From Larimichthys crocea (taxonomy: Eukaryota; Chordata; Actinopteri; Sciaenidae), in assembly GCF_000972845.2 (NCBI RefSeq), contig NC_040027.1:9457158-9521157 (forward strand): 64,000 bases of DNA, given 5' to 3'. The notes beneath the pieces are model-generated. The model was not told the origin of the DNA. It did not search any database and saw only the letters and a list, made by a program, of their open reading frames with translations. Positions 1 through 12,385 of this stretch are shown piece after piece (position 1 is the first letter of the stretch; every line of letters starts with the position of its first letter). The translations under genes and the position numbers were made by a program.

Positions 1-3000
1 CTTAAGTATGGGCGCAGGCTGCTCAAGCTGCACTGATGTTCTGCACAAAACAACGCACACACACCAGTGTGTTGTTGGATTTTCTTCTCATCTAACATCT
101 AAAAAATTCAGTTTTTGGGTGTAACATTTCCTGAGCTTTCTCTTGAAGGCCAGGACCTTGCAAACACAACCGCTTTGGTGTTAGTAAGAATCTCATGTAA
201 CGTGTGATTCTGAGTCCGCCCCATGCACTGATTGTATTTATTCATATTCCTATGAAAAATCTACAGCTCAAGGAATGGACGTCTCCCTGTGAGATGCTGC
301 AGCAGGTCTTTGATGCAAATAAGCTTTGGCCTCTCAAATACACCGAAAATGTCACCATTGTTTGATAAACAAGAGTATAGGAGTGCGGCGCAGCATCAGT
401 TTATGCAGTGAAATGTGCAAATGAGGTTCTGGTTTGCTGACATTTATTTTCTCCTCCCATACCTTTTAAAAAAATACATCATTTTTGTGGCTCCCCACAC
501 ACGTGTGGCTCATAGCCGGCCTCTGCTGGAAAACGGGTGATTTATAACCGTTGCAGAGGAGTTAAGCGCGTCTTCAGCTGGCTTTATTAATCTGCGACAC
601 ATAATATCTGCACACTGGTGCCGGCCCGGCTCCTCTGGATGCCCCGTGGCTGTAGCAGAGCTCTCTGTGGAACCATGCAATTCTCTGTCATTGTAACAGC
701 GCATCTAATGGTTTATGTTCATTCCCATGTTGGCTCATGCTTCATCCCTCCAGGGTCATTATGGGGTCTAATAACTGTGACAGCTGCACCATGGATTTAG
801 GCAATGAGGAGGTCAGTTTTTTTTCTTCTTCATTTTGTCCAAGTTATCAAATTCACAGCGGCAGATTTACGAAGTAAATATTCCATTAAGACGTTCTCAG
901 TGAATTAGGGAAGAAGACAGACATGAGTTATTATAGAAAATATTAAATTTGTGTATGTAAAACAAACAAACTGATAAGCTGCCTGCATCATTTTATTTAT
1001 TATTTTTGCTCTTTATTGGCTGCTACAGGGGCTAAGTGGTTTGATTCATTAGGGGCAGACTGACAGTAGGTGTGTATATATAATTGACCATTTTTTTTCA
1101 TCGTCTGTGAGAAACAGTTGATAATTAATTCTGAATACTCTCCATTAGCCCTCCTATAGCTATGCAATTACTCGACACAGCGCCACAGAAGTGAATTATG
1201 TGGACAGGGTGCTTGCAGTTTGACACGACATGTCAGCAGTTGCTGTTGAAACGGCTGCCGAAGCACAAGGTGGTTAATATTTCAAAATGTTATGACATGA
1301 AAAAGGAAAGTGTTGCATGAGGAGGAAAAAAAAAAAAAAAACTGTGCAGCCCAATTGCGTAATATCTGATTTGGTGCTCCAGTGCTGGGTGTGTGTTTTC
1401 AGCTCTCGCCTGTGGCGCTTGCAGCCAAACTTCACTGCAAGAGAAGAGAAGAAGAGAGAAATAAAACAAAGGAACATTACCCATTGCCGCCCGCTCGCCT
1501 TGACTTCTCGCCACTGCGGTGCGGAAGCACTTTAACAGTCCACTTATACATCTGTGCCTGTGGTGGCAGCCACGGCTGCAGACGCCCTCTATTCATCACC
1601 ACCGCAGGTTACAGATCTGCTGATTTCCAGAGCTGTGGGAGAGGGGCGGGGGGTGGGGGCAAAGCCTCCGAAGGAACGGGGGAGATGCAGGCCAGACGTG
1701 GAGCGGCGAGACAGTACATTTCCTCCACACAGCGGTTGACAGTTTCACCCCCGTGCATTAGTGCCTTATTCTTCTCAGCATAGTCGTTTGGCGAGAGTGC
1801 AGCGAATGATAATTTAACCTGGGACAGCCACAACAGTCGGCATGCTGGGAGGAAAATGGCATTTTTGTGAGGATTTGAATGTTTTGCTTTGGTCATTTCT
1901 CAGATATCTTTCATATAACAAAGCTGCCCAATGATCCGTATGAAACCACACATCAGTTACACAATGTCTAAACACACCGCTGGTTATGTTCCCTCAGATT
2001 TTGAATAATCAAACTTTAATCAAATAGTTCTATTTTTCTATAGCACTTCCACACGTGTTTCACACTAACAAACCACACCACACACCCCTTTAAAACATAA
2101 ATACAAACTGAGGAAAAGCTTGAAAGCATAGACTGTATATCACGTAGTCTCCGACATCACCCACAGTTTCGAAGAGCCGCTGTGAAGTTCACTGCGGTGA
2201 TAAAAATTCACCCTCAGTACAGTAGCTATAGAGCCAAAACTGTTTTTTGTACCAGGCTGTAAACATGTTTATTTCTGCTGTGAAAGTTGGACATTTGACA
2301 TGGGACTTATGGAGACTGACTCCCTGCGGAGCCAGCTCAAGTGGATGTTTGAGGAACTGTAAACTGTAAATAATAAATACTTTTTTTTTTTATTTCAAGT
2401 AACAGCGAGCCTGAAAAGATCTTGAGGTTTTGAGTTTGCTTTCGAAAATATGAATATTATCTGTTGCCTTTGGGTCTTTTGGGAAACTGTCCACAGCACT
2501 GTAATTATTTTCCTCTTTTTGATCTTGCTACATGCTAGTTTACTATTCTTTGTACAAACACTTCCTGAGGTTTATCCTCAGATCCTCTTTTTATTTTTTT
2601 GTAATTAGGTTTGAAACTGAAAACTTTCGCTCGAAAGTTTCACCTTGGACTGAACTACATTAGGGGGGAATTAATTATCCACATGGGCACTGTTTGGAAA
2701 ACAGAGATAACATCCTGTTTGATGAGGCAAGTGTATCCAGTAAAAGGTCCGTCACATCATTTAGCCTGTGTTCAAATTTGCCCTTCACAACTCGCCAAAC
2801 ATCGCTGACACCCGCCACGTCAGGGAGGCCCCCGAGATGCCAGTGTGCTCTGAGTCTGATCAAAGGGCTTGTTACAAATTTATTCACGCCCCATGGTCAC
2901 TTTGTCTGCACCAATAATCACAGCTAAATGTTTAGTAATCAGAGGGGAGGGAAACGTTGCCCTCAACTCATTCGAGTGCCTGGCTTCATTTCACTTCACA

Positions 3001-3672
3001 TCAGCCAGTACCACATCACTGTGGAGGAGCGGTGCACAATTGCTAAATCATCTGCTCATAATCTCTCCCCAATTGAATTAAGTGGCGTAGCATATGGTGC
3101 TGTTTACGATGACAAATGTATACAGTGACAATGGCTAATTGAAATGTGCGGCGGTGATGCTAAGTCTCCAGTTCATTGGCATATTTACTAAAGCAATACT
3201 ATCGGTAGTTGTGGGTGATTTTATTTTTTTTAATTAGATGAATCCGTGCAGCAGGCGAGCAGCGCTGATTGAGTTCCACGTGTTGATTAAAAAAGGTCCT
3301 GTTTATAATGGTAGATTATGAAGCGGATGAGGTGGACGAAGGCGGTCAATGCAAACTAAGTACTAACAACATCTTGTCAGATTTACAAGAGAGAATCCTG
3401 AAAGAACTCTCGCAGCGAGGAAATGTGCCGCTGCTGTGCAATTTTGTGGTTGCTATAGAAACTACTAACAAAGCCCGCGCTTCTTAATACTCTCTGTTCC
3501 TTGTGGTAACTCACATGGCCTAATTGTGATTATACCTGAGTTGTTCGATGTAAATGTCACAGGTGAACAACACCCTCGGATTCTAAGCATTTAGTATTTG
3601 CATAATTTTGCAGGAATAACACATTATGGTTTCAACTCGATGAGAAAATGTAAGAATGATCAAATGGAATAT

Positions 3673-3866
3673 ATATATATTTTTTTTAAAGATTATTTTT
3701 TTGGCCTTTAATGATAGGACAGCTGAAGATAGACAGGAAGCAGGGGGCAGAGAGAGGGGGAGTGACACGCAGTCCGATGCGGGATTCGAACCGGGGCCAG
3801 CTGCAGCAAGGACTATAGCCTCCACACACGGGGCGGCCGCTTAACCCACTATGCTACTGAACGCCC
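3673..3866 (-). mobile_element. tRNA-derived SINE (left-arm copy)
   Basis: On the minus strand this starts with a tRNA-like head containing an A box (TAGCATAGTGG, complement at 3,846-3,856) and a B box (GGTTCGAATCC, complement at 3,782-3,792). It continues into a tail with the teleost-typical segment CTTCCTGTCTATC...CAGCTGTCCTATC and AAAGGCC, ending in an A-rich stretch. The flanking 12-bp direct repeats CAAATGGAATAT (3,661-3,672 and 3,867-3,878) are the target-site duplication left by LINE-driven insertion. It is the mirror of the copy at 21,170-21,371 and shares the same target duplication, so the two are one insertion seen twice. It also holds GCGGCCGC. The family name was not assigned. 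Confidence 0.88.
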
Positions 3867-4369
3867 CAAATGGAATATTTTTACCCAACAAATGCATCTT
3901 GTTTATTTCTGCAAATGTTGTGACTGTTTGTGAGCGACGTCCTTAATCGCTAAATGGATTAATGAAGTGTAATCCAGGCATGGTGCCATTTAATATAAGC
4001 TGTCTGAAATGTTTTTCTAAATGAAATTGCAGAGCAACTTGCCAAGGTTGCAGTCGTTTGTTGATTACGTGAACTTATTTACATGAGTGGGTGATTTTGA
4101 ACCTGACTGGCACAGTGCTGGCTTGTGCTGGATAGGGAGGTTTCAACATAATTTAAGAGCATAAAAAAAAGCTTTTTTGTGCATCAGGAAATCCAGGATC
4201 AGAAACTTCAAATCAGGCGGCTTTGCTAAACAATGCAAAATGTAGTTTACCAAAGTTTAAATGGGAAAATGTTTGTGCCATCAGGTGGAAGGATATTAAC
4301 ATGCCTTTATGTTTTTTTTTGTTTTGTTTGTTCTACAAACACCACAGACAATATTTAGCATCATTAGAA

Positions 4370-4450
4370 ATGTTATTTATGGAGACCAACAGTTCCCACC
4401 ATGAGCAAACCCTTGCATCAGTGGCAAGGAAAAACCTGCCAATAACGATA
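4370..4450 (-). repeat. Teleost dispersed-repeat fragment (left-arm copy)
   Basis: On the minus strand this holds the motif TTTTTCCTTGCCACTGATGC followed by GGTTTGCTCATGGTGGGAAC and TGTTGGTCTCCATAAATAA. I recognise this from memory as part of a very common teleost dispersed repeat whose downstream portion (TAATATCATAAAGAGTACAG) is better kept at 48,316-48,480. Its mirror is at about 20,575-20,660. Only a fragment is present. Confidence 0.5.
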
Positions 4451-7400
4451 ACTACAACTATAATTCTAAATAAATATCATAGTGGTCGAAGTTGTAGTGG
4501 GCGGGGGAGAGGAAAGCTGGAGGCCAGGAGCAGATGGGCAGTGACCTGGCCACCACGCCAGCCCACAGGCTGGAGAGTGTTGTGGTCTGAACACTCAGTG
4601 AGGGTTGCCCACCTGAAGATATCTGCTCTACAGTTACCCATAAGGTAGCTGAAGAATTGGCACCCTAACAGTGTTACAGTATGTCACAAGTGGGACGTCA
4701 AGCAGCTCAGCAGTAAGCGCCATTGTCCCTGATCTAGGCGTAACCACAATTCATGGGAAATCACAGAAGTTGGTGACCACGCTCTATCAAAAAGGAAGGA
4801 ACGTCTTAAGTCGACTCTTAAGTGTGAGAGAGGGTCACTGTCATTTAGTCCCACATTAAATACATGTAATTTGGGGCACCAAAGATGGTTTTATGAGAGC
4901 ATGGATCCGTAGACCCAACCGCTTAACACTGCAAGACACTCAGTGGGCCTGTTCAAGTAATCCATCTGAGACCAAGTGGCCAAATAAACATTTTCCAACT
5001 TGTTCAGATGTGCTTTTTCTACCAACTCTTTTTTATTACTCCTAGTCTCTTTGGGCACACTGTTGCACAACCCACGTGTTTTGTTTTTTTTAGTACAAAG
5101 TTGTTCTGGAAGCGACACAGAAGCACGCTGAGGAAACGCTGACACAGAAAAGGTCAGTCGACCTGCATCGAAAAAATAACTTTTGGAACGGATGAAAAAC
5201 CCACGCACTGCTGGACACGACAGCATATCAGAGAATTTCCCTTTTAAAGCTCCGCGTCTCTCCCCCACAAGCCCAAACACAAGTGACATCTGGGTGCTGT
5301 GGTTTATAGCTTGAAATAATTATTGTAACTGACATCGCAAATCACATTGCAACACAGTGTGGCTTTCGTGTCGTTGCCATCTGTTGGGAGATGTTTTTGG
5401 GGTCAGAGTAGGCTTGCATGAAATTTATAAATAATCACCTGCAAACTGGTTTGCATAGAAAGTAGAAAAAGAGCACATGGAAGCTAATTTCTGCCTAAGA
5501 GGAAAATATAGACGGATGAAATGACTCAAGGTATCGTACACCACAAGTAAATTAACTTCCAACTAAACCAAAATCTTGACACAGTATTTAAACACTTTTT
5601 GAATTTTGAGATACTAAATTTAATGATGAGATCTAAACCAATAATTCAAATTACAAATCAAATTGATTAACTACGACTGATCAAACACAAGTTTTTTGCT
5701 TTTAGAGATGTTGTAATTTATGAGGTTGTCAAACATCTTGTCAGCACTTTCTGTGCGACAGTTGGACCTTTGACTCACTAAATCAACATTTTACTTTCAT
5801 AACTCTGAAGTTTTTCTTTGGTGAAAATTGACTTCATTGACATTTCTTTGTTTCCCTTTTTCACTTCAGTGTGCTGCGTTCACTCCCACTTCCACGTCTG
5901 TCTCCAAGACAGACAGGCGTAAGAAGAACTGCAAAAGTCTATTAATAATTAGATTTCATCTTGTATTTTAGTCATGTGATGCTCGATGACGACAGTTTCT
6001 GATGACCTTCTCTGTTTTATTGGTTTTTTAAAGCCTTTATGAACCCAAAATCTTTCTAACTATGAAGTTTAGGGTCTTACTTCCATAAGAGTAAGCATCT
6101 GAAAAGTATTAGTCATTTGTTTCATGTCAGATTTTTTTTTAGTTTTTGGAAACTTTCCTGACGTTGGTTTGATTTTGGCGTGTTTTTTCTCAGACATTTA
6201 CACAATTAATTATGTGAATCAGTCATACAAAAAAAAAAAAAACAAAACAAGTCAGTCCTCAAAGCAAAATGTCTCTGCTCTCACTCAATCTGCCTCAGAG
6301 ACCAGTCTGCGACTTTGCTACCTTAGTGTAATAAATTATCTTGTGAACTGTCAAGGAATTATATTACACTGTTTTTTCTTCCTAAAGTGTGAAATGCTCT
6401 GTCAGTCTTTTGAAATTAAGTTTCTTCCTTTACCAGGATTTGCTTAGACGCTTTGTTAACACTCGACTGGTTATCTTTCGCTGTTTCGACATCACCAACT
6501 CTAGTTTGGTCAATAAACTTACTGTTTTTGTCAGAAAGAGCAGCAAAGTAAAGCAGTTAAAATATCCTAATAAAGTGTGAAGCTTTAAGCCGATGTTTCT
6601 GGATTATATTCTGCTCTGATTTTTCTCAATGCTCAACTTTAAGACACATTTTTACTATTTCAAGCCACATTTCCCAGGACTTTAAGCGCAGAGAAATCCA
6701 GGCTTGAAGCCATGACACTGGACTGTCAATTGAATTTTCCAATTGGATTTTATCCAGCCGGCGGACATGATTTATTTATTTATTAAAAAATATAATAATC
6801 AGGCAGTACAGTGCAGCATGCTTAGACAATCAGTGCCCCATATCCCGTCCTATCCAGGGCCACCATGTGCTGCTCAGAGCATCTGGCACAAGCGCCAACA
6901 CACGCTGCTTGGCTGGCATCAGAAGAAAGTCCAGAGCATTGAGGTGTGTTTTTGGGAGAGCCCAGTTTCGGACTCCGATTTCAGTGTGTGCCATTTGACT
7001 GATTACATCACGTGAACAGGTTAAACTGTGTTTTCTATAATACTTCTCATGGCTTGCATTTCTGAGCATTTCTCTGAGAGCAGAGTTAATAACTTGCAAT
7101 TCTTTCAAGCCACAGAACTGCGCGAGAATATGGCTTGAAGGTCACACGGAGATTACAAACATCCCACCACTCATCATCGCTGGTGTCCTGCCAAAACCGA
7201 TATCTCCAATTCTGCCCGGTTTATTTCTTTTATTGCAGTTGACTGCTGACATTATCTTCCATGTGCAGAAAAGGTTTCATATATTGGAGCCGAGCCAAAC
7301 GTTGATGGGCTGAATCAACCTTCTTTATTATTTATTTATTTTCTTCATGGAAAAAGTTACTTTCTAGAAAAGGAAGCTTCCTCACGACACCATGACACAC

Positions 7401-8741
7401 AGCCACTGAGAGGAAAGCAATATCGCGCTTGAATTACAGCACCATGGAAGGATAACATATGCTGATACACCTGCCAAACAGGTCACCGTTGCAGAGAAGT
7501 AGAAATAACATCTCAGAGGACGTGAAAATGAAAAAATCACAACGAGCTGACAAAAGTAAATATCTGTAGCAGTTTAAGATATTAAATAATGAGACAGAAT
7601 GAAAATGAGATCTAACAATGCAGTCTTTTTTATATAATCTACCCGTCTTTACTTCTCGTATTATTTCATTTACCAATAAAAAACTCAACAGGCATAGGCA
7701 TAGATTTAATGGGTTTTTAATTAAAACTAAAATGCCAGCCACTGTGGGTATGAGCCAATTTCTTCTGCATGGGGAAAAATAATATGTCTTAAGTGCCAGA
7801 CCGTAACAGAGACAACATCTTAGCACCTTCATGTGTATTAGCATGATTAAAAACTCCAATAAGTAGATGTGCTGTTCTATCAGTGGCAAAATATAAATAT
7901 GGTACAGAGTGACAGTATTTAATCGCTATTTTATTTTATTGAACACAGCCAATTTAAATGACTCAAGTGTTAGTGTTAGGCCCACTGCAGTCTTATATAA
8001 GGATAATAAAATAATTAGTCAAATTATATCTTAATTACAAAAAAGTCAGAATGTTCAGCGTCTACTATAAAATGTGCAAAAACAACACATACGGTAGTGC
8101 AAAAAAAAAAAAAAAGTATGCAAATTGATAATACCCTAGAAGAATGTGAGTCTTCATATGAGTCACTCATCGGGGGTTATTAAAGTCAAGTGACAGGGTG
8201 GATGAAAGGCCAGCTCTCCCCGTCACTTAGCTCATGGACCTGTCTTCAGCCTGCCAACATTCAATTACACAACCAGGAGCAGACATAACAAGTGTTCACC
8301 GTCGCCACCCAGATCCAGGTCCAGGTTCTTTAATGACCACACAGCTGAGCTGCTGGAATGTGTTTTTTCTTTTTGGTCCCAGCTCTACAAATAATTCTCA
8401 CTATGGTGAATAAAAATAATAAAAATCTGTTTCCCTGAATGTGTCTTTAATTATAAATCCAGCAAAGCAAGAAAGAAGTCCATCCAGCTTAGAGTCTTAT
8501 GAGAGTCGTTAATTTTCTTGGGCTTTGACAGTCTGAGCTCATTTCAACAGTGCATCATATCAGCTAATCATATATTACAGTTGAGTTTAAATTATTGATG
8601 TTTCTCAATACTGTTAGGCTTGTTTCTTTAGCAAACACTGTAGTCCAACAATCACTATTTGTGGCCATCTTTAATGATGAACTTTTTATTATTACATGAG
8701 AACTTTCTAGATATATGTTAAAATTCAAATAACGGCAAAAG

Positions 8742-8762
8742 TTTTTTTTTTTTTTTTTTTTT
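8742..8762. repeat. Poly-T run (21 bp) in left arm
   Basis: Twenty-one T residues are followed by ACAGGGCGAAAACAG. The partner in the right arm is a 22-A run at 15,972-15,993 preceded by CTGTTTTCGCCCTGT. It is a good anchor for arm alignment. Confidence 0.95.
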
Positions 8763-11700
8763 ACAGGGCGAAAACAGAATTTCTGTTTCTCTGTCCAGTT
8801 TTAAGTTTTATATTTCATTTCTCCAGTTGGGAATGTGAGGAAGTCTGACAGGCTAGTTATGTCCGCAGTGTCGTTATTTCAGTGGTGATGCAGTTGAAGA
8901 TGTCTGAAGAGAACTCCGCTGACACTGTCTTAGTTGTATAACAAATTTATTACGATAAGTTCTCGCATTAGCAAGTAAAACGTTACTTGGAGAGCCCCTG
9001 GCCGATGATGAGACTCTCCTGATCTATACGGTGGAGGTTATGCCCAAGACATGCAATCAAAATTAATACGGACCCCCCAACCTACATCATGTTTAAACAT
9101 TCAACACATCTGACAGTGGCATCAACCTGTGTGGTTTCTTGGCACCCCTATCCAATAAACTCAGAGTCCGGATGCATCAAGATAAACAGCTCTGACCAAA
9201 CAAGCATCTTCCTGTAAACCCTTGTATATAATAGTATTAGCATTAGTATGTGGACTATGCATCTATGTGCACACCTCAGCAGCGGTGTTTATGAAGAATA
9301 TAGAGATTTTGATCAGAGTCATATTGAACATAATGAGTGATGAGTTTTATATTGGAATTAGCCATGATGTGTAAAACTATTAATTACTAGTCTGGTAAGT
9401 TAGACAGTCGTGTGTTCAGCCTGGAAACAGTTTACAGCAGCACTACACTGAACATGACTAAACTGCATGTTAAGGGCATCATAACAAAACACAGGACGCC
9501 AACACCATTACTAGAATCTTTAGAAGAACTTGGTGCCTCACTACGCCAGTCCAGCACTGGGTTTGCACCAGTTATGTGTATATTTCTCTATAAAGTTAAA
9601 GTTCTGAAGCCAACATCAGCTACACAAAAATCCGTTTCACCATGACTAACTTTGGGCATCATTTAAATACGCTTGATGTTAAAATTATAATTAAGGCAAG
9701 GGGCCAGATTGGCGCACATCATGGTACAGATAGATTATTTGAAATACTCCCTCAGTTACATTGGGTCGTCAACTGGGGTACTCTTTAAAACAAGAGTAAT
9801 TCTATTAAAACTCAAATAGACCACAAACCAAGACACAGTGCTGCAGGGTGGATGACAGATGAAGCATATATATTGTGGGCAGTAAAATAATGGCACTCGA
9901 CCAATGGCACCACTAAAAACTTAAATTCAACGATGTGGTCTGGTATGATCTGTTATATTGCACATTACATTGATATTCCACATATATATTTAATTAATGC
10001 ACATCCCTAGCTGCACACAATTAGTCGGTCTTCAACATCAGCAGGCTAATTTACTCGAATCTCTGGAACACAGGCAAACATGAGCTAAGAAAAACTTTTT
10101 TTCATTCCTTTTATAAAAAGTTTCAGGTATTTTGGTGATGCTTCAATAATGGCATGAGGTCTTCACAATGTCGTAGAGGGAGTTTGTTTTATCTATTGTT
10201 TTTCTATTGTTATCTGTGTTGTCTGTCTGCTATTTTAATGGAAAGCATTGAATCTTTCCCCTTACCTTTCCCAAGGCCAATGATGAAATTAGAGAAAGCC
10301 TGATGACACACCTAAATATATAAGGACATCCTACACCAAATGGTTGGTGTGACGGTTGTATATGAGCTCTTCTTTTTAGTACACGGGCATGAAAGACAGT
10401 GTCAGCAGGTCTTTACAAGCCCAAAACATGGAACTGCTGATGAAAGGTGATAGGCTCTGGGCAGCGAGCCACATGTCAGCAGCACTCACGTTTTATGCTC
10501 CTCTCTGTTTAGCCCCGTTTTTGAAACTTTCATTCTGTTTCTAAGGGCAGCGATGACATCAACCCACGGGAGGAAGCCATTAGCATCCTGCGAGCCGATA
10601 CGTGCGGATTACGACTTTGACAGATCGGGACCGCTTGGATGGACAGCAATAAGGGGAGGATACTATTACGGAATGCGGTCTGCTACGCAGGGCCTCATTT
10701 GCAAGGGACTCCACCCTGGCTGTCTGAACAGGTTTTTCCTTTCTTTTTTGTCCCAGACCAAATCGACAGGTTATGACTCATTTTGAATTGATGTGGGGGG
10801 GCCAGTGTCTGCATATCCTGCTTTTTTCCACTTCAACACAAGATTCTAGACGTCTGTTAGTATATTGAACCTTTTGTCAGTCTTTTCGTTCTCGTTCCGT
10901 GTCTTCTTAAAGGGAATTCCATCAAGACTCATTGTAACATACAGAAAATGTCAATGTCACCCTTTAATATTCTACACGACAATCGCTATGGAAAACCCGT
11001 ATCTTTACCTTTACAACTCACAATACAATCCAAAGCTAAACCAACTATAAAACGACTCAACGCAAATACCTCTAGTAATGAATCTTTAACAGTTTTTGCC
11101 ATTATATGGATGAAAAAACACACCAATCTGCTGCATTACTAACAAAATTATATCTTCAACATTCAAATATCTCATGATAGCCGCTTATAAAGTTCTAAGG
11201 TTCTGTTTTGGAAGTCGAGCGATGTTTGCGCTACCTGAAAGGAACTTGCTGTTTCGAGTCTCTATAACTTTTCCATATTGGTAAAAATTTTTCCTGTCAG
11301 CTCATTCCTTGCTGCTCAGGGGATTACGGCGACAATTCCCCAATATTGCCTTACTCAATCATGAATATTGAAATGGGAGCGCTATTATCTTGCCTTCATA
11401 ACAAATTGCATATATCATCTGATTGTGCTGTTTGTCCAACAAACGGAGAGAGCGGGGGGGAGGCATAATTATCCCACTCAGAGAAGAAAAACGGCGCTGC
11501 TGCGCTGTGCTGCTGCTGCTGCTGGGTTACTTTGTCCAAGTTTCTTTAGCCGTCAACCCAGTCTCACAATTTTCTGCTGATTGTATCTATAAGCTATGAA
11601 AAACACGTGTGGTCATTCTTTGCTTTGTGGAGTTCAGGAGATCAGCATCTGACTTGGACTGGCGTGATGCTAGCATCATGGTGATTAGCTTGAATATGGG

Positions 11701-12329
11701 CTGTGCAGGGGAACGATGGACAGCAAATCACAGTAAATCGTTGTGCCGCGAACCAATGTGGGCTTTTGGCAGGCGGACCATTGTGTTGCTCAGCTTTCAC
11801 CGGTACAGGACGTTCCGCAGGTTTCACCTAGAGGAGGATTTGTTTTTTCTCCGACACCGCAGACATCATTTCTCCTTGGCTAATGAGAGGCAAACCACTC
11901 GTCTTCAACCTACACTCTTTGTTGAGACATCATCAGCAGATAATGCTCGACATGGACACGCCTGAGTTTCGGCTCACTGATAAACCTCCCAGGATTCGCA
12001 GACCACTTGTTCTCGTAATAATCTATGCAGCATTTTCAATGAAATTGCTTACACTGCGCAGTCTCCATCTTATATGAAAGAGGGTATTTACTTGCGTTCG
12101 GAAGAAGTGGAGGGGCAGGTGCTCTTAAATCCCCTTGAGATGAGGCTACATTTTCGTCTCAGTAACAATCAGGCAGCTCATTCAAACACTGATATTTTTT
12201 TACCGCAAGACCCTTCACTTTCTGAGCTAAATTAACGTAAATGCCACAGAAAATCTATGAGGCAAGTATTTCGATTGCATATCAAAACGCATACAGTCTT
12301 GGCTGAACAATGATGTTACCACGGCATTG

Positions 12330-12385
12330 GGATTCTGTAAATGATGGACAGCTCTGGGGCGCTATGAGTTCTAGAGGGACAGAAA
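12330..12385. other. Fold point of the palindrome
   Basis: The two arms meet here with little or no unique spacer. The left side reads GGCATTGGGATTCTG and the right side, reverse-complemented, reads GGCATTGGTTTCTGTCC; pairing becomes unreadable only in the last few tens of bases around 12,356. A near-zero spacer is typical of a read that turns from one strand of a molecule onto the other. Natural large palindromes often keep a unique spacer, though not always. Confidence 0.7.

Larger units (their letters stand above)
1..12356 (+). repeat. Left arm of a giant inverted repeat
   Basis: This arm is the reverse complement of 12,357-25,146. Matching landmarks, left to right, are: bases 1-40 with about 25,105-25,146; 2,160 with 22,938; the SINE at 3,673-3,866 with 21,170-21,371; 6,794 with 18,240; the poly-T at 8,742-8,762 with the poly-A at 15,972-15,993; 9,412 with about 15,302; and 12,291 with about 12,422. 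Coordinate sums fall from about 25,147 at the ends to about 24,713 at the centre, so the right arm is about 430 bp longer, of which about 190 bp lies around its poly-G insert. Differences are mostly scattered one- to few-base indels and substitutions. I see no gene in the arm; frames of up to about 150 codons are not preserved in the partner arm. If the palindrome is an assembly artefact, this arm, which lacks a unique flank in the window, is the likelier extra copy. Arm matching is certain; its cause is inferred. Confidence 0.95.
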
